A stretch of DNA of 9,890 nucleotides from an uncultured Clostridium sp. (GCA_946497905.1 CAMMMI010000070.1:1-9890), one strand, 5' to 3'; shown: positions 1-6,659, counted from the first letter of the stretch. Program-made: numbers and translations. The notes: generated from the letters alone by a model not told the origin.

Positions 1-60
1 AATTGTTTATTTTCACTTTGTGCCTAAGTAACTTAAAGTTTCATATTGTTTCCTATTGTA

Positions 61-126
61 GAACAATAGCGGGCTTTTTTAACATTTTCTCTGTTTATGA
101 CATTTTAAAAGCCCGCGTCATTGTTC
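61..126. repeat. Long hairpin with GCGGGC stem inside the repeat block
   Basis: GCGGGCTTTT (69-78) pairs perfectly with AAAAGCCCGC (107-116). Outside it, GAACAAT (61-67) pairs with ATTGTTC (120-126), separated by a small asymmetric bulge. The GC-rich stem stands out in a strongly AT-rich window. It is probably a structural part of the repeat element and not a terminator, because no long T-run follows on the plus strand. Confidence 0.6.
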
Positions 127-132
127 GTGCGC

Positions 133-156
133 CAAATTTTACTTTAGTAAAATTTG
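133..156. repeat. Perfect 11-bp inverted repeat, tight hairpin
   Basis: CAAATTTTACT (133-143) is the exact reverse complement of AGTAAAATTTG (146-156), with only two bases between them. It belongs to the same repeat mosaic and is flanked by GTGCGC and GTGTGC. Function unknown. Confidence 0.6.
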
Positions 157-294
157 TGTGCAACGTTGGAGCAAAGCGACTTTTCTATAATAGGAAAGGG
201 TAACTTTCTTTTGAAAATAAAAGTTATTTATTTTCACTTTGAGTTGCGTAACTTAAAGTTTCATATTGTTTCCTATTATAGAACAAATTTACGA

Positions 295-333
295 AAATTG
301 CCATTTTGGGGACGCGTCCAAAAATGGCAATTT
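295..333. terminator. Hairpin behind spoVM, probable terminator
   Basis: AAATTGCCATTT (295-306) pairs with AAATGGCAATTT (322-333). Inside it GGAC (310-313) pairs with GTCC (316-319), interrupted by a 2x1 internal loop. The hairpin begins 11 bases after the spoVM stop codon on the minus strand, the expected place for its terminator. The stem's own TTTT and an AT-rich tail follow on the minus strand. The tail on the plus strand (CTATTTTTAT) is more T-rich, so it may work in both directions. The loop side carries GGGGACGCGTCC, which resembles the repeat found near 6806-6854. Confidence 0.55.
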
Positions 334-343
334 CTATTTTTAT

Positions 344-418
344 CTAATCTTTTATCCTAAATATTAGCTTCACAAAACCTCTTAAAAATTTTGGAACTTT
401 TTTTACTACTATAGTCAT
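344..418 (-). CDS. spoVM: SpoVM-like spore morphogenesis peptide, 24 aa
   Basis: This 24-residue peptide begins MTIVVKKVPKFLRG and ends FRIKD. It matches Bacillus subtilis SpoVM (26 residues, containing KLPKFLGG) in size, in the proline at position 9, in the PKFL-x-G core and in its basic amphipathic helix with a charged tail. SpoVM is known to bind the convex forespore membrane and to anchor the coat ATPase SpoIVA, starting spore coat and cortex assembly. The start is fixed by an excellent AAGGAGG at 428-434, nine bases upstream of ATG. It lies 21 bases downstream of a 49-codon membrane-peptide gene on the same strand and is followed by a hairpin. In B. subtilis spoVM lies near prpC-prkC-rsgA-rpe, all of which are in this window, so context supports the call. 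Function is inferred from family and synteny. Confidence 0.85.
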   Translation of the reverse strand: MTIVVKKVPKFLRGFVKLIFRIKD

Positions 419-439
419 ATGTATATCCCTCCTTCTAAA

Positions 440-589
440 TTAGCATGCTAGCCACATTAAGCCTACACATACTACGGCTACTCCTATCAGAAACAACCAC
501 CCTGTTATAGGAAGTAATAAAACTAACAAAATTCCTACACCTAATCCTATTAAACATACTGCTAATGTCTTTTTTAATATTCTAAACAT
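440..589 (-). CDS. Small two-helix membrane peptide upstream of spoVM, 49 aa
   Basis: A 49-codon frame starts MFRILKKTLAVCLIGLG and ends MWLAC. It has a short basic N-terminus (Arg3, Lys6, Lys7), a hydrophobic stretch at about residues 9-26, a turn with Pro27-Ile-Thr-Gly-Trp, and a second hydrophobic stretch at about 31-48. This suggests a helical hairpin in the membrane ending in a C-terminal cysteine. GGAGG at 597-601 stands seven bases before the ATG, which is strong support for translation. The gene is followed after 21 bases by the spoVM-like gene, so the two probably share a transcript and this peptide may act in sporulation. I do not recognise a named family. The function is unknown and the sporulation link is inferred from position alone. 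Confidence 0.75.
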   Translation of the reverse strand: MFRILKKTLAVCLIGLGVGILLVLLLPITGWLFLIGVAVVCVGLMWLAC

Positions 590-716
590 TTTATTACCTC
601 CATTCCTTTTTATATATTATATTGTTTCTTGTTTTTAATCGTTCCATTTTATGTTGATTTTGTTTGTTGCTTTTTATTATATCAATTTATATATATCTTT
701 TTAATTAATTTTATCT

Positions 717-2645
717 TTATTCATTCCAAAAAATTGCCTTATCTCCATATGGGTTGCACCATGGTGAACCTGCAATTTCATCTTTCTTTTTATGGATTAT
801 TACTTCTTTTAAGCTTGAACAATATGCAAAGCACTTTGTTCCTATATTTGTTACACCAATTGGTATTTCTATCTTACTAAGTTTGTTGCAATAATTAAAG
901 CAATCTCCTATAGTTTTCAACGTATTTGGTAATTTTATTTCTTTTAAATTATATTGATTATGAAATGCATATTTTCCTATTTCTTCTATCCCTTCAGGTA
1001 TTTCATATGTTTCTATACTTCCTTGTGGTTTTACTGGTAATATAAATGTTGTTCCTTCTTTATTATATAATGCACCATTTCTTATACTATAATTTGGATT
1101 TTCCTCATCAATGATTATATTTTCTATTGCTGAGCCATATATAAATAAACCATTTAATTCTTCCACATTTTTTCCTAATGTTAGACTTTTTAGATTTGTA
1201 CAAGATGTAAATACCTCATTTCCTATACTTCTTATACTTTCTGGTAAGTCTACTGTATTTATACTTTTACCTTCAAAAGCATAAGCTCTGATTATTTCTG
1301 TTTCACTTTTTATTTTGGCATTATTATTAGTTCCGTAATAGCGTATTAATTGTTTTCCATCTTTTGTATATACGGCATTTTCATATGTTTCATATGACTT
1401 ATTTTGGCTGTTAATGGTTATTTCTGTTATATATTTACTTATTGCACGTGCTTCTATATTAGTAATACTTTTTGGTATTTCTAATGACGTTATATTTGTA
1501 AGTGATGTTAATATCCCATTTGATAGTGTAGTTACTGTATCTGGTATAATAAATTTATTTCCACTTATTGCACTTTTCAATATTATTACTATTTGTGTAT
1601 CATTATTTGCTAATAATAGCCCATCTTTTAATGTAAAATTTGTATTTTCTTCTGATAATTTTATATTATTTAATTTTATACATTCTGCAAATGTTGATGA
1701 AGATATCGATTTTACGGTTTTCGATATTTCTATAGTTTCTAAATTTTTACATCCATAAAATGCTCCCCCTAATATTATCTCTATTCCTTCTTTTAGGTTT
1801 ATTGTTGTTAGACTAGTACAGCTTCCAAAAACACTACTACTAATAGTTTTTAATCCTGAAGATAATTCTACATCTGTTAAACTTTGACATGCATAAAATG
1901 CCATTGAAATGATTTCATTAATAGTATTAGGCATCTTTACTTTTTTTAAATTACTACATTGCATAAACGCTTGTGCCCCTATATATTCTACACCATCTAA
2001 CATTATTACTTCTTCTAATGCTTTGTTATATGCAAATGCATTTCGTTCTATTCTTTTTACTGTACCTGGTATTATTATCTTTTTTAATCCTTCTAAATTT
2101 GAGAAAGCTCCTTCTCCTATTACTGTTACTGAATCTGGTAATGTTAGTGTCCCTGTTTCATCCATTAATAACAAATTATTCTCTGATGATAATAATACTC
2201 CATCTTCTATATCATATGGATTTACTTCTATTCCTAAACTTTGTGCTACTTTTATCATGTTTTTATCTGTTGTATTTAATATTAATTCTCCTTTTATTAC
2301 TTCTACTATTTCATAATATTCATTTGTTATATCTGGCATTATTGTTTTTATGTTTCCTGTTTCTTCTTCTGACTTTGTATTATATGATATATTTTCTTTT
2401 CCTGCTGTCAGGCTTACTGGTTCAAATTCCATATTTTCTGCTGTTTTTGCTGTTTTATATAATTCTAATTGCTCTTTATATGACGATAACTCTGTTGATA
2501 TTTGAGCTTTTGTAGCCTTTGTAAGTATTCCATTATCTCCTGTTAACATTGCTATTGTTACTCCTGCTAATATCAAAAGTACTATTATTGTTATTACTAA
2601 TGCTATTAATGTTACACCATTATTAAATTTTTGTAATTTTACCAT
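717..2645 (-). CDS. BspA-type leucine-rich-repeat protein with prepilin-like N-terminus
   Basis: The 642-residue product begins with a short basic leader, then Gly10 and the hydrophobic stretch VTLIALVITIIVLLILAG (about 11-33). This is a type III (type IV pilin-like) signal cleaved after Gly10, although the usual glutamate at +5 is alanine. A polar linker of about 130 residues follows. From about residue 170 to 635 there are repeated units of the pattern I-x-x-x-A-F-x-x-C-x-x-L-x-x-I-x-L-P, for example VTVIGEGAF at 173-181, typical of the BspA/LRR_5 surface-protein family. There is no LPXTG or C-terminal anchor; the last residues are KAIFWNE. Family members are surface or adhesin-like proteins. 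Export and pilus-like anchoring here are inferred. AGAGGGA precedes the ATG, and a good promoter lies at 2698-2726. No pilin assembly genes are present in the window. Confidence 0.85.
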   Translation of the reverse strand: MVKLQKFNNGVTLIALVITIIVLLILAGVTIAMLTGDNGILTKATKAQISTELSSYKEQLELYKTAKTAENMEFEPVSLTAGKENISYNTKSEEETGNIKTIMPDITNEYYEIVEVIKGELILNTTDKNMIKVAQSLGIEVNPYDIEDGVLLSSENNLLLMDETGTLTLPDSVTVIGEGAFSNLEGLKKIIIPGTVKRIERNAFAYNKALEEVIMLDGVEYIGAQAFMQCSNLKKVKMPNTINEIISMAFYACQSLTDVELSSGLKTISSSVFGSCTSLTTINLKEGIEIILGGAFYGCKNLETIEISKTVKSISSSTFAECIKLNNIKLSEENTNFTLKDGLLLANNDTQIVIILKSAISGNKFIIPDTVTTLSNGILTSLTNITSLEIPKSITNIEARAISKYITEITINSQNKSYETYENAVYTKDGKQLIRYYGTNNNAKIKSETEIIRAYAFEGKSINTVDLPESIRSIGNEVFTSCTNLKSLTLGKNVEELNGLFIYGSAIENIIIDEENPNYSIRNGALYNKEGTTFILPVKPQGSIETYEIPEGIEEIGKYAFHNQYNLKEIKLPNTLKTIGDCFNYCNKLSKIEIPIGVTNIGTKCFAYCSSLKEVIIHKKKDEIAGSPWCNPYGDKAIFWNE

Positions 2646-2697
2646 TATAATTTCCCTCTCTTTTGTATATTTTTTTGTTATTTATTTTTCATTTTAA

Positions 2698-2726
2698 ATT
2701 ATAAAAAACATTATTTTTGTTAGCAA
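2698..2726 (-). promoter_or_regulatory. Sigma-A-type promoter for the LRR gene
   Basis: On the minus strand TTGCTA (2726-2721) is followed after exactly 17 bases by a perfect TATAAT (2703-2698). Transcription would begin near 2691, leaving an untranslated leader of about 45 bases before the LRR start codon at 2645. Confidence 0.7.
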
Positions 2727-2811
2727 CATGATTCTTATAATTTGTCATTTTATGTATGTAATGTTTTACATAATTTTATAAAAATAAAGTTTCTTAGGGA
2801 TATTCCTAATA

Positions 2812-2855
2812 ATGTTACTACTGACTTCCTAGCATTAGAACCTCAGTAGCAACAT
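2812..2855. repeat. 13-bp inverted repeat between divergent promoters
   Basis: ATGTTACTACTGA (2812-2824) is matched by TCAGTAGCAACAT (2843-2855), with an 18-base loop and a single mismatch that becomes a G-U pair in minus-strand RNA. It lies between the divergent promoters of nth and the LRR gene and outside both predicted transcripts. It could be an operator dyad, a relic of a terminator or a small repeat. No T-run follows on either strand. Confidence 0.5.
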
Positions 2856-2887
2856 CAAAATTATTTTTTATAATTGTACACACAAAA

Positions 2888-2916
2888 TTGTAATTTTTCA
2901 TTAATTATGTTATTAT
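2888..2916 (+). promoter_or_regulatory. Sigma-A-type promoter for nth, extended -10
   Basis: TTGTAA (2888-2893) is followed after 17 bases by TATTAT (2911-2916), which is preceded by TG at 2908-2909 as in extended -10 promoters. The predicted start near 2923 leaves about 30 bases before the nth ATG, with AAGGAAGAG (2938 on) as ribosome binding site. Confidence 0.65.
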
Positions 2917-2952
2917 AAAAAAAATTTAAATATAGTAAGGAAGAGATTAAAT

Positions 2953-3594
2953 ATGAAAAAAGAAAACGCTATAAAAATTATAAATAATTTAAAAAATGCT
3001 TATCCAGATGCCACTTGTAGTCTAGATTTTGAAACACCTTTCCAATTAGTTGTTGCAGTTATGCTTTCTGCTCAATGTACAGATGAAAGAGTAAATAAAA
3101 CAACACCAGCTTTGTTTAAAAGATGTAAAACTATTAATGATTTTGCCGATATTGATATTACTGAATTAGAAAATATCATTCATCCTTGTGGATTTTACAA
3201 AAACAAGGCTAAAAATATAAAATTATGTGCTAAACAAGTTATAGAAAATTTTAATGGTATTGTTCCTAATACTATGGATGAGTTGCTTACTTTAGCCGGT
3301 GTTGGCAGAAAGAGTGCTAATGTTATTTTATTAGAAGTTTTTGGTATTGCTAATGGTATTGCTGTTGATACTCATGCTAAAAGAATTTCTAATTTGACTG
3401 GTTTTTCTAAACAAAAAGAACCTACAAAAATTGAGCAAGATTTAATAAAAATTTTTCCTAAAGATACTTTGAAAGATATTAATCATTTATTAGTTTGGCA
3501 TGGTAGAAATACTTGTATTGCTAGAAAACCTAAGTGTGATTCTTGTTGCATAAAAGATTTTTGTAATCACTATTTATCTACACATAAATCATGA
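2953..3594 (+). CDS. nth: Endonuclease III, base-excision DNA glycosylase/AP lyase
   Basis: The 213-residue protein has the full endonuclease III layout and the usual family length. The helix-hairpin-helix LAGVGRKSANVIL lies at about 114-126, with the catalytic lysine at 120. The catalytic aspartate is Asp139 in VDTHAKR. The C-terminal 4Fe-4S loop C-x6-C-x2-C-x5-C is formed by Cys188, Cys195, Cys198 and Cys204. The N-terminal LSAQCTDERVN (38-48) is also typical. The enzyme removes oxidised pyrimidines from DNA and nicks the abasic site by beta-elimination. The gene has its own promoter and stands alone between a divergent LRR gene and the downstream bactofilin-like gene, which has a separate promoter. 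All key residues are present and nothing suggests degeneration. Confidence 0.96.
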   Translation: MKKENAIKIINNLKNAYPDATCSLDFETPFQLVVAVMLSAQCTDERVNKTTPALFKRCKTINDFADIDITELENIIHPCGFYKNKAKNIKLCAKQVIENFNGIVPNTMDELLTLAGVGRKSANVILLEVFGIANGIAVDTHAKRISNLTGFSKQKEPTKIEQDLIKIFPKDTLKDINHLLVWHGRNTCIARKPKCDSCCIKDFCNHYLSTHKS

Positions 3595-3602
3595 CTTTAA
3601 TC

Positions 3603-3642
3603 GCAATATTATTCCCCATATACCTGCGGATTGTAATATTGC
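3603..3642 (+). terminator. Weak hairpin after nth, possible terminator
   Basis: GCAATATTA (3603-3611) pairs perfectly with TAATATTGC (3634-3642) around a 22-base loop, starting eight bases after the nth stop codon. The stem is AT-rich and no clean T-run follows; the next bases are repeated AATTTGC units. Termination here is only suggested by position. Confidence 0.35.
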
Positions 3643-3675
3643 AATTTGCAATTTGAATAACTTTTAAGATATTTA

Positions 3676-3704
3676 TTGACAAAAAATTAATTAAGTTATA
3701 TATT
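3676..3704 (+). promoter_or_regulatory. Strong sigma-A-type promoter for the bactofilin-like gene
   Basis: A perfect TTGACA (3676-3681) is separated by 17 bases from TATATT (3699-3704). The predicted transcription start, near 3711, lies beyond an in-frame ATG at 3706. That ATG therefore cannot be the start codon, which supports the start at 3742. Confidence 0.75.
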
Positions 3705-3741
3705 TTTGTATATATTAATAAAAAATACAAAGGAGGTTCTT

Positions 3742-4983
3742 ATGATTAAGAAAAATTTAAAGATTTTTATATCTTTTATTTTAATTTTATGTGCTTTAGT
3801 TTTACCTATAGTTAATGCTGCTGAAGGAGATCAAGAAGCAACACCAATTTCTACTGAAGTAACTAATGAAGATGGTGGAGCAAACAATTCAGAAACAGAA
3901 ACTGAAGGAACTGAGCAAACGGATGTTGAAAATACTGAGAATACAGCAACTACAGGAGAAAATTTTAAACAAGGTGATGTTTATCTTACAGGAACAAATA
4001 TAACTGTAGATTATATTGTAGATGGTAATTTATTTATTATAGCAAATAATGTTACTATTTCATCACAAATAGGTGGAGATGCATTTATTTTTGCAAATTC
4101 TGTTACTGTAACTGAAACAGGTTACGTATTTAGTAATTTATTTACTACAGCACCTAATATAAATATTAAAGGTGTAGTTTACGATTTATATGCTTTCTCT
4201 GATACTATTAATATTACAGGTTATGTATATAGAGATATGAGAGTATCTTGTAATACTTTGAACATAAATGGTACAATTGGTAGAAATGTTTTCACAGATT
4301 GTTCAAATATAAACTTTGCGCAATCAGCTGAATTGACTGAAGATACTTCTACTACTATAGCTTCTCAAGGTATAATTTCTGGTGATTTAAATTATACTGC
4401 TAAAGAAGAACTTTCAATTCCTGATGGAGCAGTAGAAGGAGCAATTAATTTTAGCAAACAAGAAGTTTTTTCTTCTAACAATATACAATCATATCTATTA
4501 TCTTTAGGTAGTTTCCTTGTATTCACTATAGTAATTTGGTTACTTGTTTTATGGTTAGCTCCTAAATTTACTGAAAAAGCTTCTAATTTAGCAATAAAGA
4601 AAACATTACCAGTTATCGGATTAGGAATTTTAACTCCTATATTACTTTTAGTAGTTTTTATAGCTCTATTACTTATAAATATAACTGCTAGTGTTGCTGC
4701 TTTAATATTTGTATTATTATTAGCATTACTTATGATGAGTAAATCTATTTTTGTAATTGTTGCTAATAAGTTGATTTGTAATAAGTTAAAAATAGAAAAA
4801 ACTATAGGAATATTTGGAATTTTAATAATTTCTTCTATAATAATATGGGCATTAGGATTAATTCCTTTTGTAGGAACTATAGTTTCAATAATAACTGTAA
4901 TTCTTGGTTTAGGAACTTTAGTTGCTAGTATAATTTTAAAAGATAAAAAAGATGTAGATAAAGATTCTTCAATTAAAAAATAA
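3742..4983 (+). CDS. Exported bactofilin-like protein with five membrane segments
   Basis: The start is taken at 3742, where AGGAGG (3731-3736) gives ideal spacing; an in-frame ATG 36 bases upstream lies at the transcription start. The 413-residue product has a signal peptide ending near VNA (24-26). An acidic Thr/Glu/Asn-rich linker follows (about 28-75). Next is a run of short valine/isoleucine/glycine-rich units such as VDGNLFIIANNVTI and GGDAFIFANSVTV (about 78-240), a parallel beta-helix pattern as in bactofilins and polymer-forming proteins. The C-terminal half has about five membrane helices (near 250-273, 293-312, 317-341, 354-373 and 376-399) and a lysine-rich tail. The topology puts the beta-helix outside the membrane, unlike cytosolic bactofilins. 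A role in envelope organisation is an inference; the substrate and partners are unknown. It has its own promoter and ends at a bidirectional terminator. Confidence 0.8.
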   Translation: MIKKNLKIFISFILILCALVLPIVNAAEGDQEATPISTEVTNEDGGANNSETETEGTEQTDVENTENTATTGENFKQGDVYLTGTNITVDYIVDGNLFIIANNVTISSQIGGDAFIFANSVTVTETGYVFSNLFTTAPNINIKGVVYDLYAFSDTINITGYVYRDMRVSCNTLNINGTIGRNVFTDCSNINFAQSAELTEDTSTTIASQGIISGDLNYTAKEELSIPDGAVEGAINFSKQEVFSSNNIQSYLLSLGSFLVFTIVIWLLVLWLAPKFTEKASNLAIKKTLPVIGLGILTPILLLVVFIALLLINITASVAALIFVLLLALLMMSKSIFVIVANKLICNKLKIEKTIGIFGILIISSIIIWALGLIPFVGTIVSIITVILGLGTLVASIILKDKKDVDKDSSIKK

Positions 4984-5034
4984 CATCTTTTATTATAATA
5001 TTTATTTATAAATTATATATATACATTATAATGT

Positions 5035-5080
5035 AAAAATTAAAAGTATCTAATAATTTTGTTATATACTTTTAATTTTT
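5035..5080. terminator. Bidirectional terminator between convergent genes
   Basis: AAAAATTAAAAGTAT (5035-5049) and ATACTTTTAATTTTT (5066-5080) form a perfect 15-bp stem with a 16-base loop. A-runs and T-runs at the ends serve both strands. It lies between the bactofilin-like gene (plus) and rpe (minus) and can end both. A separate 14-bp palindrome, TACATTATAATGTA, sits next to it at 5022-5035. Confidence 0.8.
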
Positions 5081-5106
5081 ATATCATTATATTTGTAAAT
5101 TTTTTA

Positions 5107-5784
5107 TTATTCCTTAAAATATTCTTCTTCTTTCATTTCATCAATTATAACTTTATAATCATTAGCCATAAGAATAGCCGTACCAGAAACTAAAATATTT
5201 GCACCTACTTTTTTCAACTCTGGAGCTGTTTTTAAGTTAATACCACCATCAACTTCTATATCTAATTCAATATCATTTCTCTTTACATATTCATTCAATT
5301 TTTTCACTTTATCTATCATATCAGTTAACAATGTTTGACCACCTTTTCCTGGTTCAACTGTCATTACCAAACACATATGTATATTAGGTAAAAATTCATA
5401 TATTTCTTCGATGTTTGTTTCAGGTTTTATAGCTATTCCAACTTTACAGTTATTTTCTTTAATATAATTTACATATTTATATATTTCTTCTTTATCTTTA
5501 CATGCTTCTAAGTGAAATGTTATTATATTTGGCTCTACTGATAAAAAATCATCTATTGCTGTTTTTACATCTTGTACCATTAAATGTACATCTTGTGGCA
5601 AATTTGATATTCTTTTTATATATGAGGCATATTTCAACATTTTTTTGTATGTATCTTTTTCCACAAATTTTCCATCCATCACATCTATATGGAAATAGTC
5701 AGTTTTTGCTCTTTCTAATTTAAAAAATGTTTCTGATTCTTCACCTTTTTTTACACTTAATATAGATGTTGATATTTCTACCAT
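5107..5784 (-). CDS. rpe: Ribulose-phosphate 3-epimerase
   Basis: The 225-residue protein is a TIM-barrel epimerase of normal length. It interconverts ribulose 5-phosphate and xylulose 5-phosphate in the pentose phosphate pathway. Motifs occur in family order: HIDVMDGKFV (32-41) with metal ligands His32 and Asp34, DVHLMV (65-70) with His67, FHLEA (90-94), MTVEPGKGGQ (141-150), EVDGGI (177-182) with Asp179, and GANILVSGTAI (194-204). The phosphate-side loop reads VEPGKGGQ, where most family members have VNPGFGGQ, and the segment after FV is also unusual, so the enzyme is somewhat divergent. A related hexulose-phosphate epimerase cannot be fully excluded. The ATG overlaps the end of rsgA by seven bases (ATGGTAG), with AAGGAGAAG upstream, indicating translational coupling. 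It is the last gene of the prpC-prkC-rsgA-rpe cluster. Confidence 0.9.
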   Translation of the reverse strand: MVEISTSILSVKKGEESETFFKLERAKTDYFHIDVMDGKFVEKDTYKKMLKYASYIKRISNLPQDVHLMVQDVKTAIDDFLSVEPNIITFHLEACKDKEEIYKYVNYIKENNCKVGIAIKPETNIEEIYEFLPNIHMCLVMTVEPGKGGQTLLTDMIDKVKKLNEYVKRNDIELDIEVDGGINLKTAPELKKVGANILVSGTAILMANDYKVIIDEMKEEEYFKE

Positions 5785-6659
5785 TTTCTCTTCTCCTTTT
5801 CTTTTAAATCTTGATATATTTTACAAAAATTTTGATATCTATTTTCTGTTATTTTGCCATTTTCCAATGCTTGTTTTATTCCACAGTTTTCTTCTTTTAT
5901 ATGTGTACATCCTATATATTCACAATTTTTTATGTATTCTTTGAATTCTTTAAAGTAATTACATAATTTATCACTTTCTATTTCTGATATGTCAAAAGTA
6001 GAAAATCCAGGTGTGTCTGCAATATATGTATTTTTATCTATCTCATATAACTTTATATAAGTTGTTGTGTTTTTTCCTTTTTTATTTTTCTTGCTAATTT
6101 CTCCTTCTTGCGTCATTTGTTCTTTGAAAATCCCATTAATCAGTGTTGATTTTCCTACTCCTGAATTTCCTGAAAATACATTTATATTCCCTTTTAACTC
6201 TTTTTTTAATTCTTCTATTCCTATGCCTTCTTTTGCTTGTGTTTCAATAACTTTATATCCTATTTTCTCATAAGTCAATCTAATCTCTTTAAATCGTTTT
6301 TTATTGTCTAAATCTGTCTTATTTAAAAGAATTAAACTTTTTACTCCCAAAAACTCTGCAAAAGCTAGTTGTTTATCTAGCATTAATATATCTGGTTTGG
6401 GATCTTTACTTGACAATACAAATATCATTTGAGTTATATTTGCTATTTTAGGCCTTTTTACATATATTTTTCTTTCTAAAATTTCTTCTATTACTGCTTT
6501 TTTATTTTCCTCATCAATTACTTCAAATACAACATTGTCTCCAACTACAGGTGTTATATTGTCATTTTTGAATTTTCCTCTTGCTACTGCTTCATATATA
6601 TTTTTGTTAGTCTCTATTTTGTATAAATTTGATATATTTTCTATTATTAATCCTTGCAT
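5778..6659 (-). CDS. rsgA: Ribosome small-subunit assembly GTPase RsgA
   Basis: The 293-residue protein has the circularly permuted GTPase order typical of RsgA (YloQ/CpgA). After an N-terminal OB-fold (about 1-65) comes the G4 motif NKTD (113-116), then the P-loop GNSGVGKST (164-172), the G2-like KGKNTTT (194-200) and G3 DTPGF (215-219). The C-terminal zinc knuckle is Cys246, Cys251, His253 and Cys259. RsgA binds the maturing 30S subunit, tests the decoding centre and leaves on GTP hydrolysis; in B. subtilis the homologue is a substrate of PrkC, encoded next to it here. AAGGGGA precedes the ATG. The gene overlaps rpe by seven bases. The 196-base gap from prkC contains a REP-like element, so rsgA-rpe might be partly uncoupled from the kinase pair; I found no convincing promoter there. 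Confidence 0.95.
   Translation of the reverse strand: MQGLIIENISNLYKIETNKNIYEAVARGKFKNDNITPVVGDNVVFEVIDEENKKAVIEEILERKIYVKRPKIANITQMIFVLSSKDPKPDILMLDKQLAFAEFLGVKSLILLNKTDLDNKKRFKEIRLTYEKIGYKVIETQAKEGIGIEELKKELKGNINVFSGNSGVGKSTLINGIFKEQMTQEGEISKKNKKGKNTTTYIKLYEIDKNTYIADTPGFSTFDISEIESDKLCNYFKEFKEYIKNCEYIGCTHIKEENCGIKQALENGKITENRYQNFCKIYQDLKEKEKRKW

Larger units (their letters stand above)
1..290. repeat. Mosaic of intergenic repeats, MITE-like, no gene
   Basis: No convincing gene is seen here. A 36-base unit at 31-66 (beginning ACTTAAAGTTTCATATTG) recurs at 251-286 with one mismatch. Just before it, TTTATTTTCACTTTG occurs at 6-20 and again at 227-241. The core TTTCCTATTATAGAA (269-283) is present in inverted form at 183-197, and with one change in direct form at 49-63. 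The inverted core therefore pairs with either flanking copy, bounding segments of about 149 bp (49-197) and 101 bp (183-283). Two internal hairpins lie within it and are listed separately. Short open frames cross the block but have no ribosome binding site and translate the repeat itself. The architecture resembles a non-autonomous miniature element or a structured intergenic repeat. The identity is inferred; the repeats are seen directly. Confidence 0.65.

Noticed and set aside
1..290. CRISPR array
   Set aside because: There are only two copies of the 36-base unit, 220 bases apart, plus inverted copies; spacing and orientation do not fit a CRISPR array.
3..360. Plus-strand open frames of 66 and 68 codons over the left-edge repeats
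   Set aside because: They lack a ribosome binding site, translate the repeat units and their inverted copies, and the second runs into spoVM on the opposite strand.
1414..2515. Plus-strand open frames of 114-180 codons inside the LRR gene
   Set aside because: They are antisense shadows of a long, well-supported gene; their leucine- and serine-rich products mirror the repeats on the other strand.
3706..3741. Upstream ATG as start of the bactofilin-like gene
   Set aside because: It overlaps the predicted transcription start and would place charged residues before the signal peptide; the ATG at 3742 has an ideal AGGAGG.
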